Position numbers and translations under genes: made by a program. Shown here piece after piece: positions 1 to 7,884 of a DNA stretch of 43,148 bases (position 1 is the first letter of the stretch; each line of letters starts with the position of its first letter). The DNA comes from Ktedonobacterales bacterium. Its GTDB lineage: Bacteria > Chloroflexota > Ktedonobacteria > Ktedonobacterales > Ktedonobacteraceae. Under the pieces are notes generated by a model. It was not told the DNA's origin. It saw only the letters and a list, made by a program, of their open reading frames with translations, and did no database searches. The stretch is taken from positions 1-43,148 of the forward strand of contig DAIDJF010000049.1 of NCBI GenBank assembly GCA_027451525.1, written 5' to 3'.

Positions 1-54
1 AGCACTCTTCTCGTCCCAAAAAGAAGTCTGGTCAAGCCTCCAACCTTTCTCCAT
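1..54 (-). CDS. Possible 5' end of an element-encoded protein (partial)
   Basis: An ATG at 54 opens a minus-strand frame of 18 codons, beginning Met-Glu-Lys-Gly-Trp-Arg-Leu-Asp, that runs off the window edge. It lies inside the mobile element at the left edge and could be the start of its transposase. There is no clear Shine-Dalgarno sequence, and the visible residues are too few to assign a family. It may be a chance open frame. Confidence 0.2.
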   Translation of the reverse strand, partial: MEKGWRLDQTSFWDEKSA

Positions 55-134
55 AAATGATTTAGTTGGAGGCGATGCCTTTGCGGTCGCCCTGCCTCTC
101 CCAAACAGGTGCAATGAAGTTTGACAGAGCAGTA
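1..134. mobile_element. Partial TA-flanked insertion element inside an IS256 transposase
   Basis: Read on the minus strand from 134, the sequence starts TA, then CTGCTCTGTCAAACTTCATT. The same terminal sequence occurs at both ends of the small element at 23976-24148 and again at 43109. The next roughly 50 bases (TGTTTGGGAGAGGCAGGGCGACCGCAA) also match the left arm of the 24 kb element, after which the two diverge. The element interrupts the IS256 transposase after codon 359. Its other end lies outside the window. Flanking TA at all four visible ends suggests an IS630/Tc1-mariner-type target preference (inference). Confidence 0.65.
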
Positions 135-1207
135 CGCTGTCGCACATTGCTAAAGAAGCTCTCAATCGCATTCGTCGTTTGAATATGCCGATACATACTA
201 GATGGAAAGGCATAAAAGGTGAAGAGATGCTCCTCATCCTCGCTCAGACTGCGCACCGCTTCAGGATAGCGCTGCGCATATTTCGCTTTGAACGTAGCCA
301 GATTCATCAGGGCCTCTTCCTTTTTCTCCTGCTTCCAGATACCTGCGAGTTCGGTTTGCACGTCCTCCCGCTCCCGGCGCGGGACGGCATTGAGAATATT
401 GCGCTGTTTATGCACCAGACAGCGTTGACGTGGAGTAGCTGTAAACAACTCTGAGACCGCCGCTAGCAAGCCATCATGTCCATCCGTGACAAAGAGGTCC
501 ACGTGGGTTGCTCCACGCGTGCGCATATCTTGCGGAATACTCAGCCATCCTTCTTTGCCTTCCTCCGCACACGCCCGGAGCGCCAGCCCCTCCTTGTTGC
601 CTTGCAAATCAACGCCTAGGATCGTCAAGATGATGCTGGAATCACACTGCTTGCCATGCCGGATGTGGAAATGAATGCCATCCAGGTACACAATACGGTA
701 GTGTGGCTGTAACTGACGTTTTCGCCAGGCTTCAAATTGTTCTGTCAGTGTCTGGTTGAGGCGGCTCACGGTGCTGGCACTGGGAGCCGTTCCCAGAAGC
801 GTTTTCGTTACTTCCCCCACCTTATGAGTACTGGTGCCACTGACAAACATTTCGGTCAACGCTGCTGCCACCTGTGGTTCATAACGGCTGTAGCGTTCAA
901 ACGCTTGGGTCTGAAACCGACCTTCTCGATCTCTGGGAACGCTCAGGTCTTCAATCTGCCCAGTGCTCGTCAGCAAATCGCGCGTGTACGAGCCATTGCG
1001 ATAGCCTTGACGCGTTGGAGTGATTTCCCCCCATTCCGCCTGGAGAAACTGGGTCAGCTCCTCTCGCATGATTTCTTCCATCACCACTCGTGTGGCTCCA
1101 CGAAGCAGTTCGCGCAGATGCTGATGAAATTCCTGTTGTCCTGGCAAATCTGCCTCTGTTGCCAGCTTCTTCTCCGATGTGGTATGGTCTTTCTTGGGTG
1201 CAGGCAT
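62..1207 (-). pseudogene. IS256 (Mutator-type) transposase, 3' end disrupted
   Basis: The protein is a typical IS256-family DDE transposase. Visible acidic residues are Asp176 (YLDGIHF), Asp242 (VTDGHDG) and Glu349 (TTNAIES), and the family's Cys-x2-His pair is C263/H266. Native sequence stops at Thr359 in the VRQRT motif. The last 22 residues are read-through into an inserted element whose terminal repeat begins at 130-134, so the usual C-terminal 40 or so residues are missing. The start ATG at 1207 has a strong ribosome site (AAGGAGG). The upstream end of the IS probably lies near 1240-1257 (minus strand ...CATAGACTGTTTCCGAGTCTC), but its partner end is not in the window. It is probably inactive because the region after the catalytic Glu has been replaced. 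Confidence 0.85.
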
Positions 1208-1254
1208 AGTTCCCTCCTTGTCATACTTTCCATTTCTAGAGACTCGGAAACAGT

Positions 1255-1428
1255 CTATGCCTGTAGTATCACCTCAAATCTCGCTCTTTGGAAGGGGCAC
1301 CAGTACACAACATTCGGGCTGGCATCTCTATCCTCTATCAACAGGATGCGAACTGGTTCATGTATTCCTCGGTTATTGAGTTCTCTTCCCAACTCAGTAA
1401 GGTAACGTTCTATGTCTACAGCATCCAT
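1255..1428 (-). pseudogene. N-terminal fragment of a nucleotidyltransferase-like (DUF6036-type) gene
   Basis: A 57-codon frame starts at ATG 1428 behind a good ribosome site (CAGGAGG, 6-base spacing). The first 30 residues (VDIERYLTELGRELNNRG, then VRILLI) recall the opening of DUF6036/nucleotidyltransferase-like proteins of Ktedonobacteria, which continue with a Gly-Gly-rich nucleotidyl-binding segment. Here the sequence changes to unrelated residues (EDRDASPNVVYW...) and stops at the inferred IS256 boundary, as expected for a gene cut by the transposon or by decay. The family call is from memory of the N-terminus. The alternative is a real 57-residue protein of unknown role. Confidence 0.4.
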
Positions 1429-1705
1429 TGATGCCTCCTGAGTTCCCTGTGACAGACCAAGCGCAACCTTCCCCTAGTTATACCATGTTGGTGGTAAAAG
1501 ATGACCGATTAAACTGCGTCGTTCAGTACGATTGGGCAATCGGCATACGACAAATCTTACGACAATTGTAAAAACTGGCGAGAGGCCCTGGTAATCGGAG
1601 GAGAATCGTGAAGCGGCCTCTAGAGCCGAAGAGAGACGAAAAAGCACAGCAGAAAAGCAAGCGACATGTTTTCCCCCCCTTCGGCACCCCTATTCGTAGG
1701 ATGGT
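1429..1705. other. Intergenic region with short direct repeats
   Basis: No convincing gene is present. The octamer TACGACAA occurs twice in direct orientation, at 1546-1553 and 1558-1565 (12 bases apart), upstream of the minus-strand gene fragment that starts at 1428. It could be the operator of that former gene. A plus-strand frame from GTG 1608 follows a GGAGGAG sequence but encodes a low-complexity basic peptide that reads straight through the terminator hairpin at 1706, so it was not accepted as a gene. Confidence 0.35.
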
Positions 1706-1744
1706 CCCCTCAAGCAGATCTAGATGCGGCTTGAGGGGCTTTTT
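1706..1744 (+). terminator. Intrinsic terminator-like hairpin
   Basis: A perfect 10-base stem (CCCCTCAAGC at 1706-1715 with GCTTGAGGGG at 1729-1738) is followed by CTTTTT. In the plus orientation this is a textbook rho-independent terminator, but no accepted plus-strand gene lies upstream of it. On the minus strand it lies about 95 bases beyond the stop of the sugar-binding protein gene, where the stem could still act without a U tract. Confidence 0.6.
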
Positions 1745-1837
1745 GTCCTGCTTTTCGCTTCATTTTGTCGTATTGATAGCAAGGTTGCACACATTTTTTC
1801 AAAGAAGCGCAAATGGTATAATGGTCAGGCGGGCAGG

Positions 1838-3004
1838 TTAGCAGACGCCATCAGTACCATGGGGTACATTTGTACACACATCGCTCCTGGTGAGGTAGCC
1901 AGTGTTGATGATCTCGGAAAGAATATTGCTGCTATCCACCAATACAGGTGTTTCGAGCACAGAAGGGATGAGACTACCATCGTAGGTAGCTGTCTTTCCA
2001 TTAATCAAGTTGGCGGTAGAAGTCCCGTTGTAGATTGCCTGCACCAGTTTGCCGGTTGCCTGAGCTTCTAGCGCGATGGGCTTGTAGACCGTCATACTCT
2101 GATATCCCAACAGGATGTTGTTGATCCCTTGCGCGGTTCCGTCTTGCCCTGTCACCAGAACCTTGCCGTTCAGATGTGCAGCGGTCAGCGCGTTAATCAC
2201 GCCATTCGCCATGCTATCGTTAGCAACGTACGCAATCTGGATACTGTTGTTATCCAGTATCGTCGCCGCCTCGGACTGCGCAATATTGGAATCCCAGTTG
2301 GGCGTAAATATCTCCGGTAGGCTTTTCAGTTGCAACCCATTAGTCGTCTTCAAGCCTGCTAGATAAGGGTCTAACACCTGATGGACCCCCTCACTGAAGA
2401 GGAGCGCGTTATTGTCGGTCTGGGAACCACTGATCATCATCATGTTTACTGCGGTGTTGCCATTCAAGGCATAATTCTGATAGTGACTGACAATGTAGTC
2501 AGCCTGGAACGCTCCCACCTTAACGTTGTTAAAAGAGACATAGTAGTTCAGGTGGTCTGACTCGATCATGCGGTCGTAGGCGATTACCGGAACATTTTGT
2601 TCCTGGGCCTTTTGGGCAATGGTCGCGGCGGCCACGCTATCATGCGCACCGACAATCAGGATGCAATCTCCATTTGCCAGATCTGTTTCAGCTTGTTGCT
2701 GCTGGAGACTGGAGTTGTTCTGGGCGTTATTATAGTCAATGTGTACACCTGGAATAGCATTTTCGACGGCCCGAATGAGCAGCGGGCGATCCTCTGTCTC
2801 CCAGCGCGGTGAGGAGATGGTTTCGGGAAGCAGAATGCCAACTTTCGTGCATCCTTTCCCTCCCTGGGCAGCATAGGGTCCAGGGGTAGTGCTACTATTG
2901 CATGCCGCCAGCAGTAGCGCGGCTAGAAGGAAGACGCTGACCACACGAACACGTGTCCAGGCGTCTCGCCAGAATACAGGCATGGTTTTCATTTCTTTCT
3001 TCAA
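1838..3004 (-). CDS. XylF-like sugar-binding lipoprotein
   Basis: This is a periplasmic-type sugar-binding protein of the Peripla_BP/XylF group. It has an N-terminal hydrophobic segment and a lipobox (LLAAC, Cys35), so it is likely lipid-anchored outside the membrane. The core has the family features: the NNSSLQQQQAETDL segment, PVIAYDRMI, and a YYVSFNNVKVG stretch typical of XylF. The start is TTG 3004 behind GGAGAA, with ATG 2992 as an alternative. It begins two bases after the stop of the Cache sensor gene and is clearly co-transcribed with it. No ABC permease or ATPase gene is nearby, so it may present a ligand to the neighbouring sensor rather than feed a transporter (inference). Confidence 0.85.
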   Translation of the reverse strand: MKKEMKTMPVFWRDAWTRVRVVSVFLLAALLLAACNSSTTPGPYAAQGGKGCTKVGILLPETISSPRWETEDRPLLIRAVENAIPGVHIDYNNAQNNSSLQQQQAETDLANGDCILIVGAHDSVAAATIAQKAQEQNVPVIAYDRMIESDHLNYYVSFNNVKVGAFQADYIVSHYQNYALNGNTAVNMMMISGSQTDNNALLFSEGVHQVLDPYLAGLKTTNGLQLKSLPEIFTPNWDSNIAQSEAATILDNNSIQIAYVANDSMANGVINALTAAHLNGKVLVTGQDGTAQGINNILLGYQSMTVYKPIALEAQATGKLVQAIYNGTSTANLINGKTATYDGSLIPSVLETPVLVDSSNILSEIINTGYLTRSDVCTNVPHGTDGVC

Positions 3005-3006
3005 GA

Positions 3007-4533
3007 CTATTCTCCTACCACACGGCGCAGTTGCACGATAACTTCTTCCAACTGAGAAGCTGCATCCGAGGCTGCGGCCGCTCCTGAAAGAACCTGCTCA
3101 GTGATCTGGCTCGTCACCTGAATGGCTGTAGACAATCCCCGGCTACTGCGGTCCTCGTGAGCAGTTGCTTTTTTGAGATAGTCCGCGGCTCTGAGAATTT
3201 CGTGCAGATAATACTTTCGCGTCTCAGGATCAAACCGCTCGCCTTTTTGCAAGAAATCCTGCGCGATCTCTTCGAGTTTCTGTGCGGCAGCACTGCTGGC
3301 CTTCGCGTAGTATTGTACTGATTGCAGACCTGTTTGAGCGGATTCAACAATCCACTTCTGCTCCTTGGCTCTGGCCTCTTCGCGCGCGGAGAAGATTTTC
3401 AAGGTCTCGCTGTTCCTGGTAAGTGATGTGACTGATTCCAGCAGCGGTCTGTTTGTACTTCGCCCCACCAATAGACCGACGATACCCGCCAGCAAGGTGA
3501 CAATCATCGCGATAATCAACAGGTAGATATCCTGCTGGCTGGCCGCTCCAGTGATCGTGCTGATGGGTCGGAGGACAATGTAGGTCCAGGGCGTCACTTG
3601 AACCGGGACTTGATACGCCTCGTAGGGCTGCGTTTGCTCTACCGGATTGAATTGATAAGAAGTTTGTTGTCTTTGCCCAATCTCCTGAGCCAGCGTAGAA
3701 TCAAAATTGGCATTCGTATTGACAACGCCATTGCCATAAAGGCCCTCGTCTTTGATCTCCTGCTGAAATTGTGGCGAGAGTGGCTTGATCGCTTTAAAAA
3801 TGAGTGATGGGAGCGTGGTTAAAGTCGTATCGGTATTAGTGTAGGCGATACGCACGCCATTCCCATCGACAACTACCGCGTAACTGCCCGTCGCGGCGTT
3901 TGTTTCATTATTGACGGCTGTCCAGATATCATTCAACGACAACGTCGAACGCGCGACGCCATCAACCTTCCCGCCGTTTGGACTCACCAGAGCTGTATAG
4001 ATATCAATGTAAGCCTTACCGAGACCCCGGTTAAAATAGACGTTTGAAATGACTGTTTTATAGGGGGTTTGCATCTGCGCGAGAATAGTCGGAGGGATAT
4101 AATGCCCGGCACGCTCAGAGGGAGTAGTTGGGTTCTTCGGGTAAGAAAGAAGAAAATTTCCGTGTGTATCCAGGAGCGTCCAATCGGTGTAGTTTGAGTC
4201 CAGGCTGTATCCGAGTTGCAATTCATTTCGGGCTTGATCCGTATAAATTGTGTTCTTGAAGAGGATTTGCTGAATGGCATAATACGCTCCCAAGGCTTCA
4301 ATGTCCTGTTCGCGGGCAATTAACAGCGAATTAATCGCCTGCTCATGGGAGACAGCATCATTTCCCATCTCAATGAGAGCTTGCGAGGTCAATGTTGGTC
4401 GCAAAATAAGTTCGCTACTAGTAATGGTAATTATCAGTGGTAATATAACCGCTCCTATGAGTAGAGCGGATATACGTACTGTCAGAGAGATACGCCTGCG
4501 AGAATTTCGCAAGCGTTCCTGTCCTTCTGGCAT
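3007..4533 (-). CDS. Cache-domain membrane sensor without a recognisable output domain
   Basis: The 508-residue protein has a basic N-terminus, TM1 at about 20-42, an extracellular region of roughly 290 residues with dCache character (WTLLDTHGNFLLSYP, DIYTALVSPNGGKVDGVARS, YAVVVDGNGVRIAY) and TM2 at about 336-358. After TM2 comes an approximately 150-residue cytoplasmic helical tail rich in Ala, Gln and Glu. The tail ends in LEEVIVQLRRVVGE, which resembles the end of a chemoreceptor signalling helix. No HAMP, histidine kinase or GGDEF domain was recognised. The gene is the middle member of an operon, 25 bases after the DUF4388 gene and 2 bases before the sugar-binding lipoprotein gene. A sugar-sensing role through the lipoprotein is plausible but inferred. 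Confidence 0.75.
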   Translation of the reverse strand: MPEGQERLRNSRRRISLTVRISALLIGAVILPLIITITSSELILRPTLTSQALIEMGNDAVSHEQAINSLLIAREQDIEALGAYYAIQQILFKNTIYTDQARNELQLGYSLDSNYTDWTLLDTHGNFLLSYPKNPTTPSERAGHYIPPTILAQMQTPYKTVISNVYFNRGLGKAYIDIYTALVSPNGGKVDGVARSTLSLNDIWTAVNNETNAATGSYAVVVDGNGVRIAYTNTDTTLTTLPSLIFKAIKPLSPQFQQEIKDEGLYGNGVVNTNANFDSTLAQEIGQRQQTSYQFNPVEQTQPYEAYQVPVQVTPWTYIVLRPISTITGAASQQDIYLLIIAMIVTLLAGIVGLLVGRSTNRPLLESVTSLTRNSETLKIFSAREEARAKEQKWIVESAQTGLQSVQYYAKASSAAAQKLEEIAQDFLQKGERFDPETRKYYLHEILRAADYLKKATAHEDRSSRGLSTAIQVTSQITEQVLSGAAAASDAASQLEEVIVQLRRVVGE

Positions 4534-4558
4534 GGAAGGCTCCCTTCTATAATCAGGG

Positions 4559-5125
4559 CTATTGTTGAATCAGGCCTGCGTACTCCAAAGCGTCGAGCAT
4601 AGTCTGCACTTCTTCAGGATTACGAGCCATTAAGCGTGCTAGTTCACTTAAGCTTCTTTGCCCGTTCACTAGCAATAACAGACGCCGATAGGCACGCTCA
4701 AGCTGCAATGATTGAGGCGTCACTAATGCAGCTTCGCCAGCTTGCAGACGTCTGGGGAAAAGAGAGGGTCGGACCACATTATGCGCATTCGTCGCACTGT
4801 GCGAATTTTGTAAGAGTGGTCTTGTGGTTGTTCCAGATGATGGTTGAGAGCGACCCTGCAACATCTCTGGTTCGGTGTAACCTGCATCTATAAAAGAAAA
4901 ACGGCAGTTTTTCCAGGTTCTAAGATAATTGAATGCTTGTGAGCCGTTGTACTGATTCACTTTGGCATCTACCACTCTGCCATTCACAAGCACGATGTAT
5001 CCTTCTTCTGTTATTTGACTTGCCGTTCGCTCTACGGTAAGCGTGCCACTGCGGTATCCAATTTGCAGGATCTGGATAATATCCGCAAGATTATCCGTCA
5101 GCGTTTCTCGTTGCGGTTGCTGCAT
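4559..5125 (-). CDS. DUF4388 (PatA N-terminal-like) protein
   Basis: The first 90 residues match the DUF4388 pattern: LADIIQILQIGYRSGTLTVE, then GYIVLVNGRVVDAKV, then GSQAFNYLRTWKNCRFSF. This domain is common in bacterial signalling proteins, including PatA-like response regulators. A Ser/Pro/Thr-rich linker and a C-terminal helical domain of about 65 residues (LERAYRRLLLLVNGQRSLSELARLMARNPEEVQTMLDALEYAGL, winged-helix-like) follow. Start ATG 5125 (MQQPQRE) is preferred because AGGGTG lies six bases upstream. ATG 5131 or TTG 5155 would extend it. It is the first gene of the DUF4388, Cache sensor and sugar-binding lipoprotein operon, and probably an intracellular partner of the sensor (inference). 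Confidence 0.75.
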   Translation of the reverse strand: MQQPQRETLTDNLADIIQILQIGYRSGTLTVERTASQITEEGYIVLVNGRVVDAKVNQYNGSQAFNYLRTWKNCRFSFIDAGYTEPEMLQGRSQPSSGTTTRPLLQNSHSATNAHNVVRPSLFPRRLQAGEAALVTPQSLQLERAYRRLLLLVNGQRSLSELARLMARNPEEVQTMLDALEYAGLIQQ

Positions 5126-5637
5126 GTACATCACCCTAGTCGCCAGTGACCCCAAAATAAGAGAAACTACGCACTTCGCCAGCGTACGTCGTCATATCTG
5201 GCTTGGCCGTTAAAATAGAGCAAAAGGCCTTGAGGTACCAAGCCATCCTTTAGAACATCCTGCTCGTATGTTTAAATAAATAAATTGTCCAGAAAGGATG
5301 ATGCGTATTTACAAGGGTGAAATTGCTCATCTATACCATACATTACTTTGATGGTTACGTATAGTACCTATAGGACTTTCGGCCCAGTTTGATGTTGTTA
5401 CAATTAGTGGTCAAAGGGGGTGAGACGTTTTGTGCGCTGCATGTATTCCTGATACTGCTGGCCCAGATGCTCCTGTAAGCCGTGTTTTTCTATAGAAAAG
5501 CGGTAAAAAGACACGTATCGCACATCCCATCAGGACCAATAGGTTCAACCAGTTCGTCTGCGACGCGCGTCCATATCGTACAACGCCAGGGAAAGTATAC
5601 CAGATGAGGAACACATGCATTGACTGATGGGGGACTC
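5126..5637. other. Intergenic region upstream of the sensory operon
   Basis: About 510 bases hold no acceptable gene. The region must contain the promoter of the minus-strand operon that starts at 5125. The short frames that cross it lack ribosome sites or family features. The part from 5250 to 5350 is AT-rich (AAATAAATAAATTG). Confidence 0.4.
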
Positions 5638-5674
5638 TCCTGGTGTTTTTTTGTGCTGCAAAAGAAAACCAGGA
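5638..5674 (-). terminator. Hairpin downstream of the kinase gene
   Basis: An imperfect inverted repeat (TCCTGGTGTTTTTTT at 5638-5652 against AAAAGAAAACCAGGA at 5660-5674) starts 16 bases beyond the minus-strand stop at 5690. The stem is AT-rich with a GC-containing base. It is a reasonable candidate terminator for the sedolisin-kinase transcript, though it lacks a separate U tract. Confidence 0.45.
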
Positions 5675-5689
5675 TGTTTAACATGGTGT

Positions 5690-7846
5690 TTAGCTGGGCA
5701 GGTGAAATGCGTACAGCGTATGATCAAGGGAGCCAATATAGACGACGCCATTGACCACAACAGGGGAAGAAATAATGCGATCTTTTGTAGACGCAGTCCA
5801 GAGGACTTTGCCTGTTGTGGCATGGCAGGCATACAGTTTGTGATCGCCTGAACCAATATAGACCACGCCGTTCGCAACCATTGGTGTCGCGTCGATCTGA
5901 TCTCCCGTAGAAAGGTTCCAGAGGACTTTGCCCGTTGTGGCATGGCAGGCATACAATGTGTGGTCTTCTGAACCGACATAGACCACGCCATCCGCAACGG
6001 CACATCCTGAAGCAATGCGATCTCTTGTCGCAACCGTCCAGAGAACGTTGCCTGTTCTGGCATCTAAGGCATATACGTTGTGATCGGCAGACCCGACATA
6101 GGCTATCCCGTTTGCAAGCGCGGGTGCAGCAAGGATACTATCACCTGTAGAGGCCGTCCACAGAACGGTACCAGTGAAATCATCACAGGCATAGAGTGTA
6201 TGGTCATTTGAACCAATATACACAACGCCATCGATCACTGACGGCGCGGCCTGTATGCTATCATGTGTGGTCACTGTCCACAAGATCGAACCTGTGGCAG
6301 CATTAAGGGCGTATAACTTGTGATCTGCCGAGCCAGCATAGACCACACCGTTGACTACTGTAGGAGATGAGAGGAACGCGTCATTAGCGGGCATCGTCCA
6401 CAGTGTCTTGCCTGTCTCTGCTTTGAGTGCGTACAGGTTGTGATCTGCTGAGCCGATATACACGACTCCGTTTGCCACGGCAGGCGAAGCGGTAATCGCG
6501 CCTCCCGTGGCAACAGTCCACAAAATGTTTCCAGTCGTAGCATCACAGGCATACACCTTTGTGTCATTTGAGCCAACATAGACAACGTTCCCGACAACCG
6601 CAGGCGTTGAATTGATACTATCTCCAGTAGAAGTAGACCAGTATGGCGTCAGATGGGCAACGTTTGTAGGCGAAAGTGTATACTCATTGGCATTAAAACT
6701 TGTATGGGCTGGATTAAAGCCAAACATCGGCGCGGAAGCGGGAAGTTTTGGGCGCACGGGCGTAGGGGTAACGCTGATAGCAGTAGAGGTGGATAGTGTT
6801 GTTCTTCGACTGAACCAGACAACTCCCCCGCCTACTGCACCTACTGCTACCAATCCGACTAAGGCTGACATGATAACACGGCGCGAGATTCCACGCGATG
6901 CCCGTGTATTCGTCGCGATAACAGCTTCTGCGGGTTTTTGAGATGGTTGCACAGGCATCTGCACAGCAACAGTCGCCTCGAATGCTTGGGGGACAGGGAT
7001 CGCATAGACAGTGGGGGCATTCTCGATAGTGGGGACCATTTCAAGCTGACTTGCCTGTTCTAATGCTGTTGCAAAGGCTTGTACATCGGCGAAACGTTGG
7101 TCCCAGCGTTTTTCCAGAGCTTTCATCACCACCGTTTCTACGGCAGGTGGAATAGCGGGGAATTTTTCGCGCAATGGCGGTGGAGGCAAGGCTCTCTGTT
7201 TGATGGCAAGTTCAGGTGCTGCACCTTGAAAAGGTGGCTCCCCCGTCAACCATTCATAGACTACAATGCCAAGTGAGTATTGATCGCTGACTAGACGTGG
7301 ATGTGGACGTGCTGCAATCAGTTCTGGGGCTGTATAGGTCATATCTAACGGGTCCTGAGAGGACGAATGCTGTTCCACAATGGCAATCCCAAAGTCGCTG
7401 AGCAGAATTTTATTCGCGTTTCCCACTAGAAAGTTCGCTGGTTTGACGTGACGGTGGATAATCTGTTGCTCATGGGTATAGTGCAACGCGAGAGAGATCT
7501 GATTGACATAAGAGACGATGGTGGCTAATGGCAGGCGACTCCCTTTAGGATGAAGCTGGCGCAGTGATCCGGCGGCAATGTAATTCATGACGAGATAAGG
7601 GGTATTTTTTTCGACGCCAAATTCTAAAATACGCGCAATATGCGGATGGACCAGATGGGTAATAATCCGCGCTTCAAGACGAAATTTTTCGATAGTCTGC
7701 TCTTCAAGCTGGCACTGAAATACTTTGATCGCGGCGAGTGCCTCAAGCTTCACATGCTTGCCAAGATAGACTTCCGCAAATTCTCCCCGTCCCAACAATT
7801 GGAACAGGTGGTAGTCACCAAAACGTTGCCCTATATGGTCTGCCAT
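5690..7846 (-). CDS. Ser/Thr kinase-like protein with PQQ-type beta-propeller; catalytic Asp replaced by His
   Basis: Residues 10-270 form a Hanks-type kinase domain with the glycine loop GRGEFAEV (19-26), ATP lysine K41, DFG (151-153) and an APE motif. The catalytic loop reads H131-R132-H133-V-K-P-A-N, where active kinases have HRD. The codon is CAC, so the general base Asp is His. A single TM (about 326-347) and a Thr/Pro linker lead to an extracellular C-terminal domain of about seven or eight 40-residue repeats (VVYIGSxDHxLYAxxAxTGxxLWT), the PQQ/beta-propeller type often used for ligand or cell-wall sensing. Start ATG 7846 has a GAGGGAT site. It lies 38 bases after the sedolisin gene and is probably co-transcribed. 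It may be a pseudokinase or have altered activity. The HRH change is seen directly; the consequence is inference. Confidence 0.9.
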   Translation of the reverse strand: MADHIGQRFGDYHLFQLLGRGEFAEVYLGKHVKLEALAAIKVFQCQLEEQTIEKFRLEARIITHLVHPHIARILEFGVEKNTPYLVMNYIAAGSLRQLHPKGSRLPLATIVSYVNQISLALHYTHEQQIIHRHVKPANFLVGNANKILLSDFGIAIVEQHSSSQDPLDMTYTAPELIAARPHPRLVSDQYSLGIVVYEWLTGEPPFQGAAPELAIKQRALPPPPLREKFPAIPPAVETVVMKALEKRWDQRFADVQAFATALEQASQLEMVPTIENAPTVYAIPVPQAFEATVAVQMPVQPSQKPAEAVIATNTRASRGISRRVIMSALVGLVAVGAVGGGVVWFSRRTTLSTSTAISVTPTPVRPKLPASAPMFGFNPAHTSFNANEYTLSPTNVAHLTPYWSTSTGDSINSTPAVVGNVVYVGSNDTKVYACDATTGNILWTVATGGAITASPAVANGVVYIGSADHNLYALKAETGKTLWTMPANDAFLSSPTVVNGVVYAGSADHKLYALNAATGSILWTVTTHDSIQAAPSVIDGVVYIGSNDHTLYACDDFTGTVLWTASTGDSILAAPALANGIAYVGSADHNVYALDARTGNVLWTVATRDRIASGCAVADGVVYVGSEDHTLYACHATTGKVLWNLSTGDQIDATPMVANGVVYIGSGDHKLYACHATTGKVLWTASTKDRIISSPVVVNGVVYIGSLDHTLYAFHLPS
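5720..6630 (-). repeat. Tandem 120-bp coding repeats of the beta-propeller
   Basis: Blocks containing GTTGTGGCATGGCAGGCATA recur at exactly 120-base spacing (for example 5813 and 5933), each encoding one 40-residue propeller blade. The last blades are more alike at the DNA level than the first ones, which suggests recent duplication or gene conversion. Confidence 0.75.
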
Positions 7847-7884
7847 ACATATCCCTCGATGAAGATTTCATAGAATAGATGCGT

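Noticed and set aside
737..1405. A 222-codon plus-strand frame opposite the IS256 transposase
   Set aside because: The minus-strand protein has clear IS256 motifs and a ribosome site, and the plus frame has neither.
1608..1841. A plus-strand small gene starting at GTG 1608 behind GGAGGAG
   Set aside because: The peptide is low-complexity, runs through a terminator hairpin and into the sugar-binding gene on the other strand, and shows no family feature.
1810..1850. A tRNA-like stretch (AATGGTATAATGGTCAGGCGGG)
   Set aside because: It resembles part of a tRNA D-arm, but no acceptor, anticodon or T stems could be paired around it.
5720..6630. A CRISPR-like array because of regular 120-bp periodicity
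   Set aside because: The repeats are in-frame coding blades of a beta-propeller with no unique spacers.
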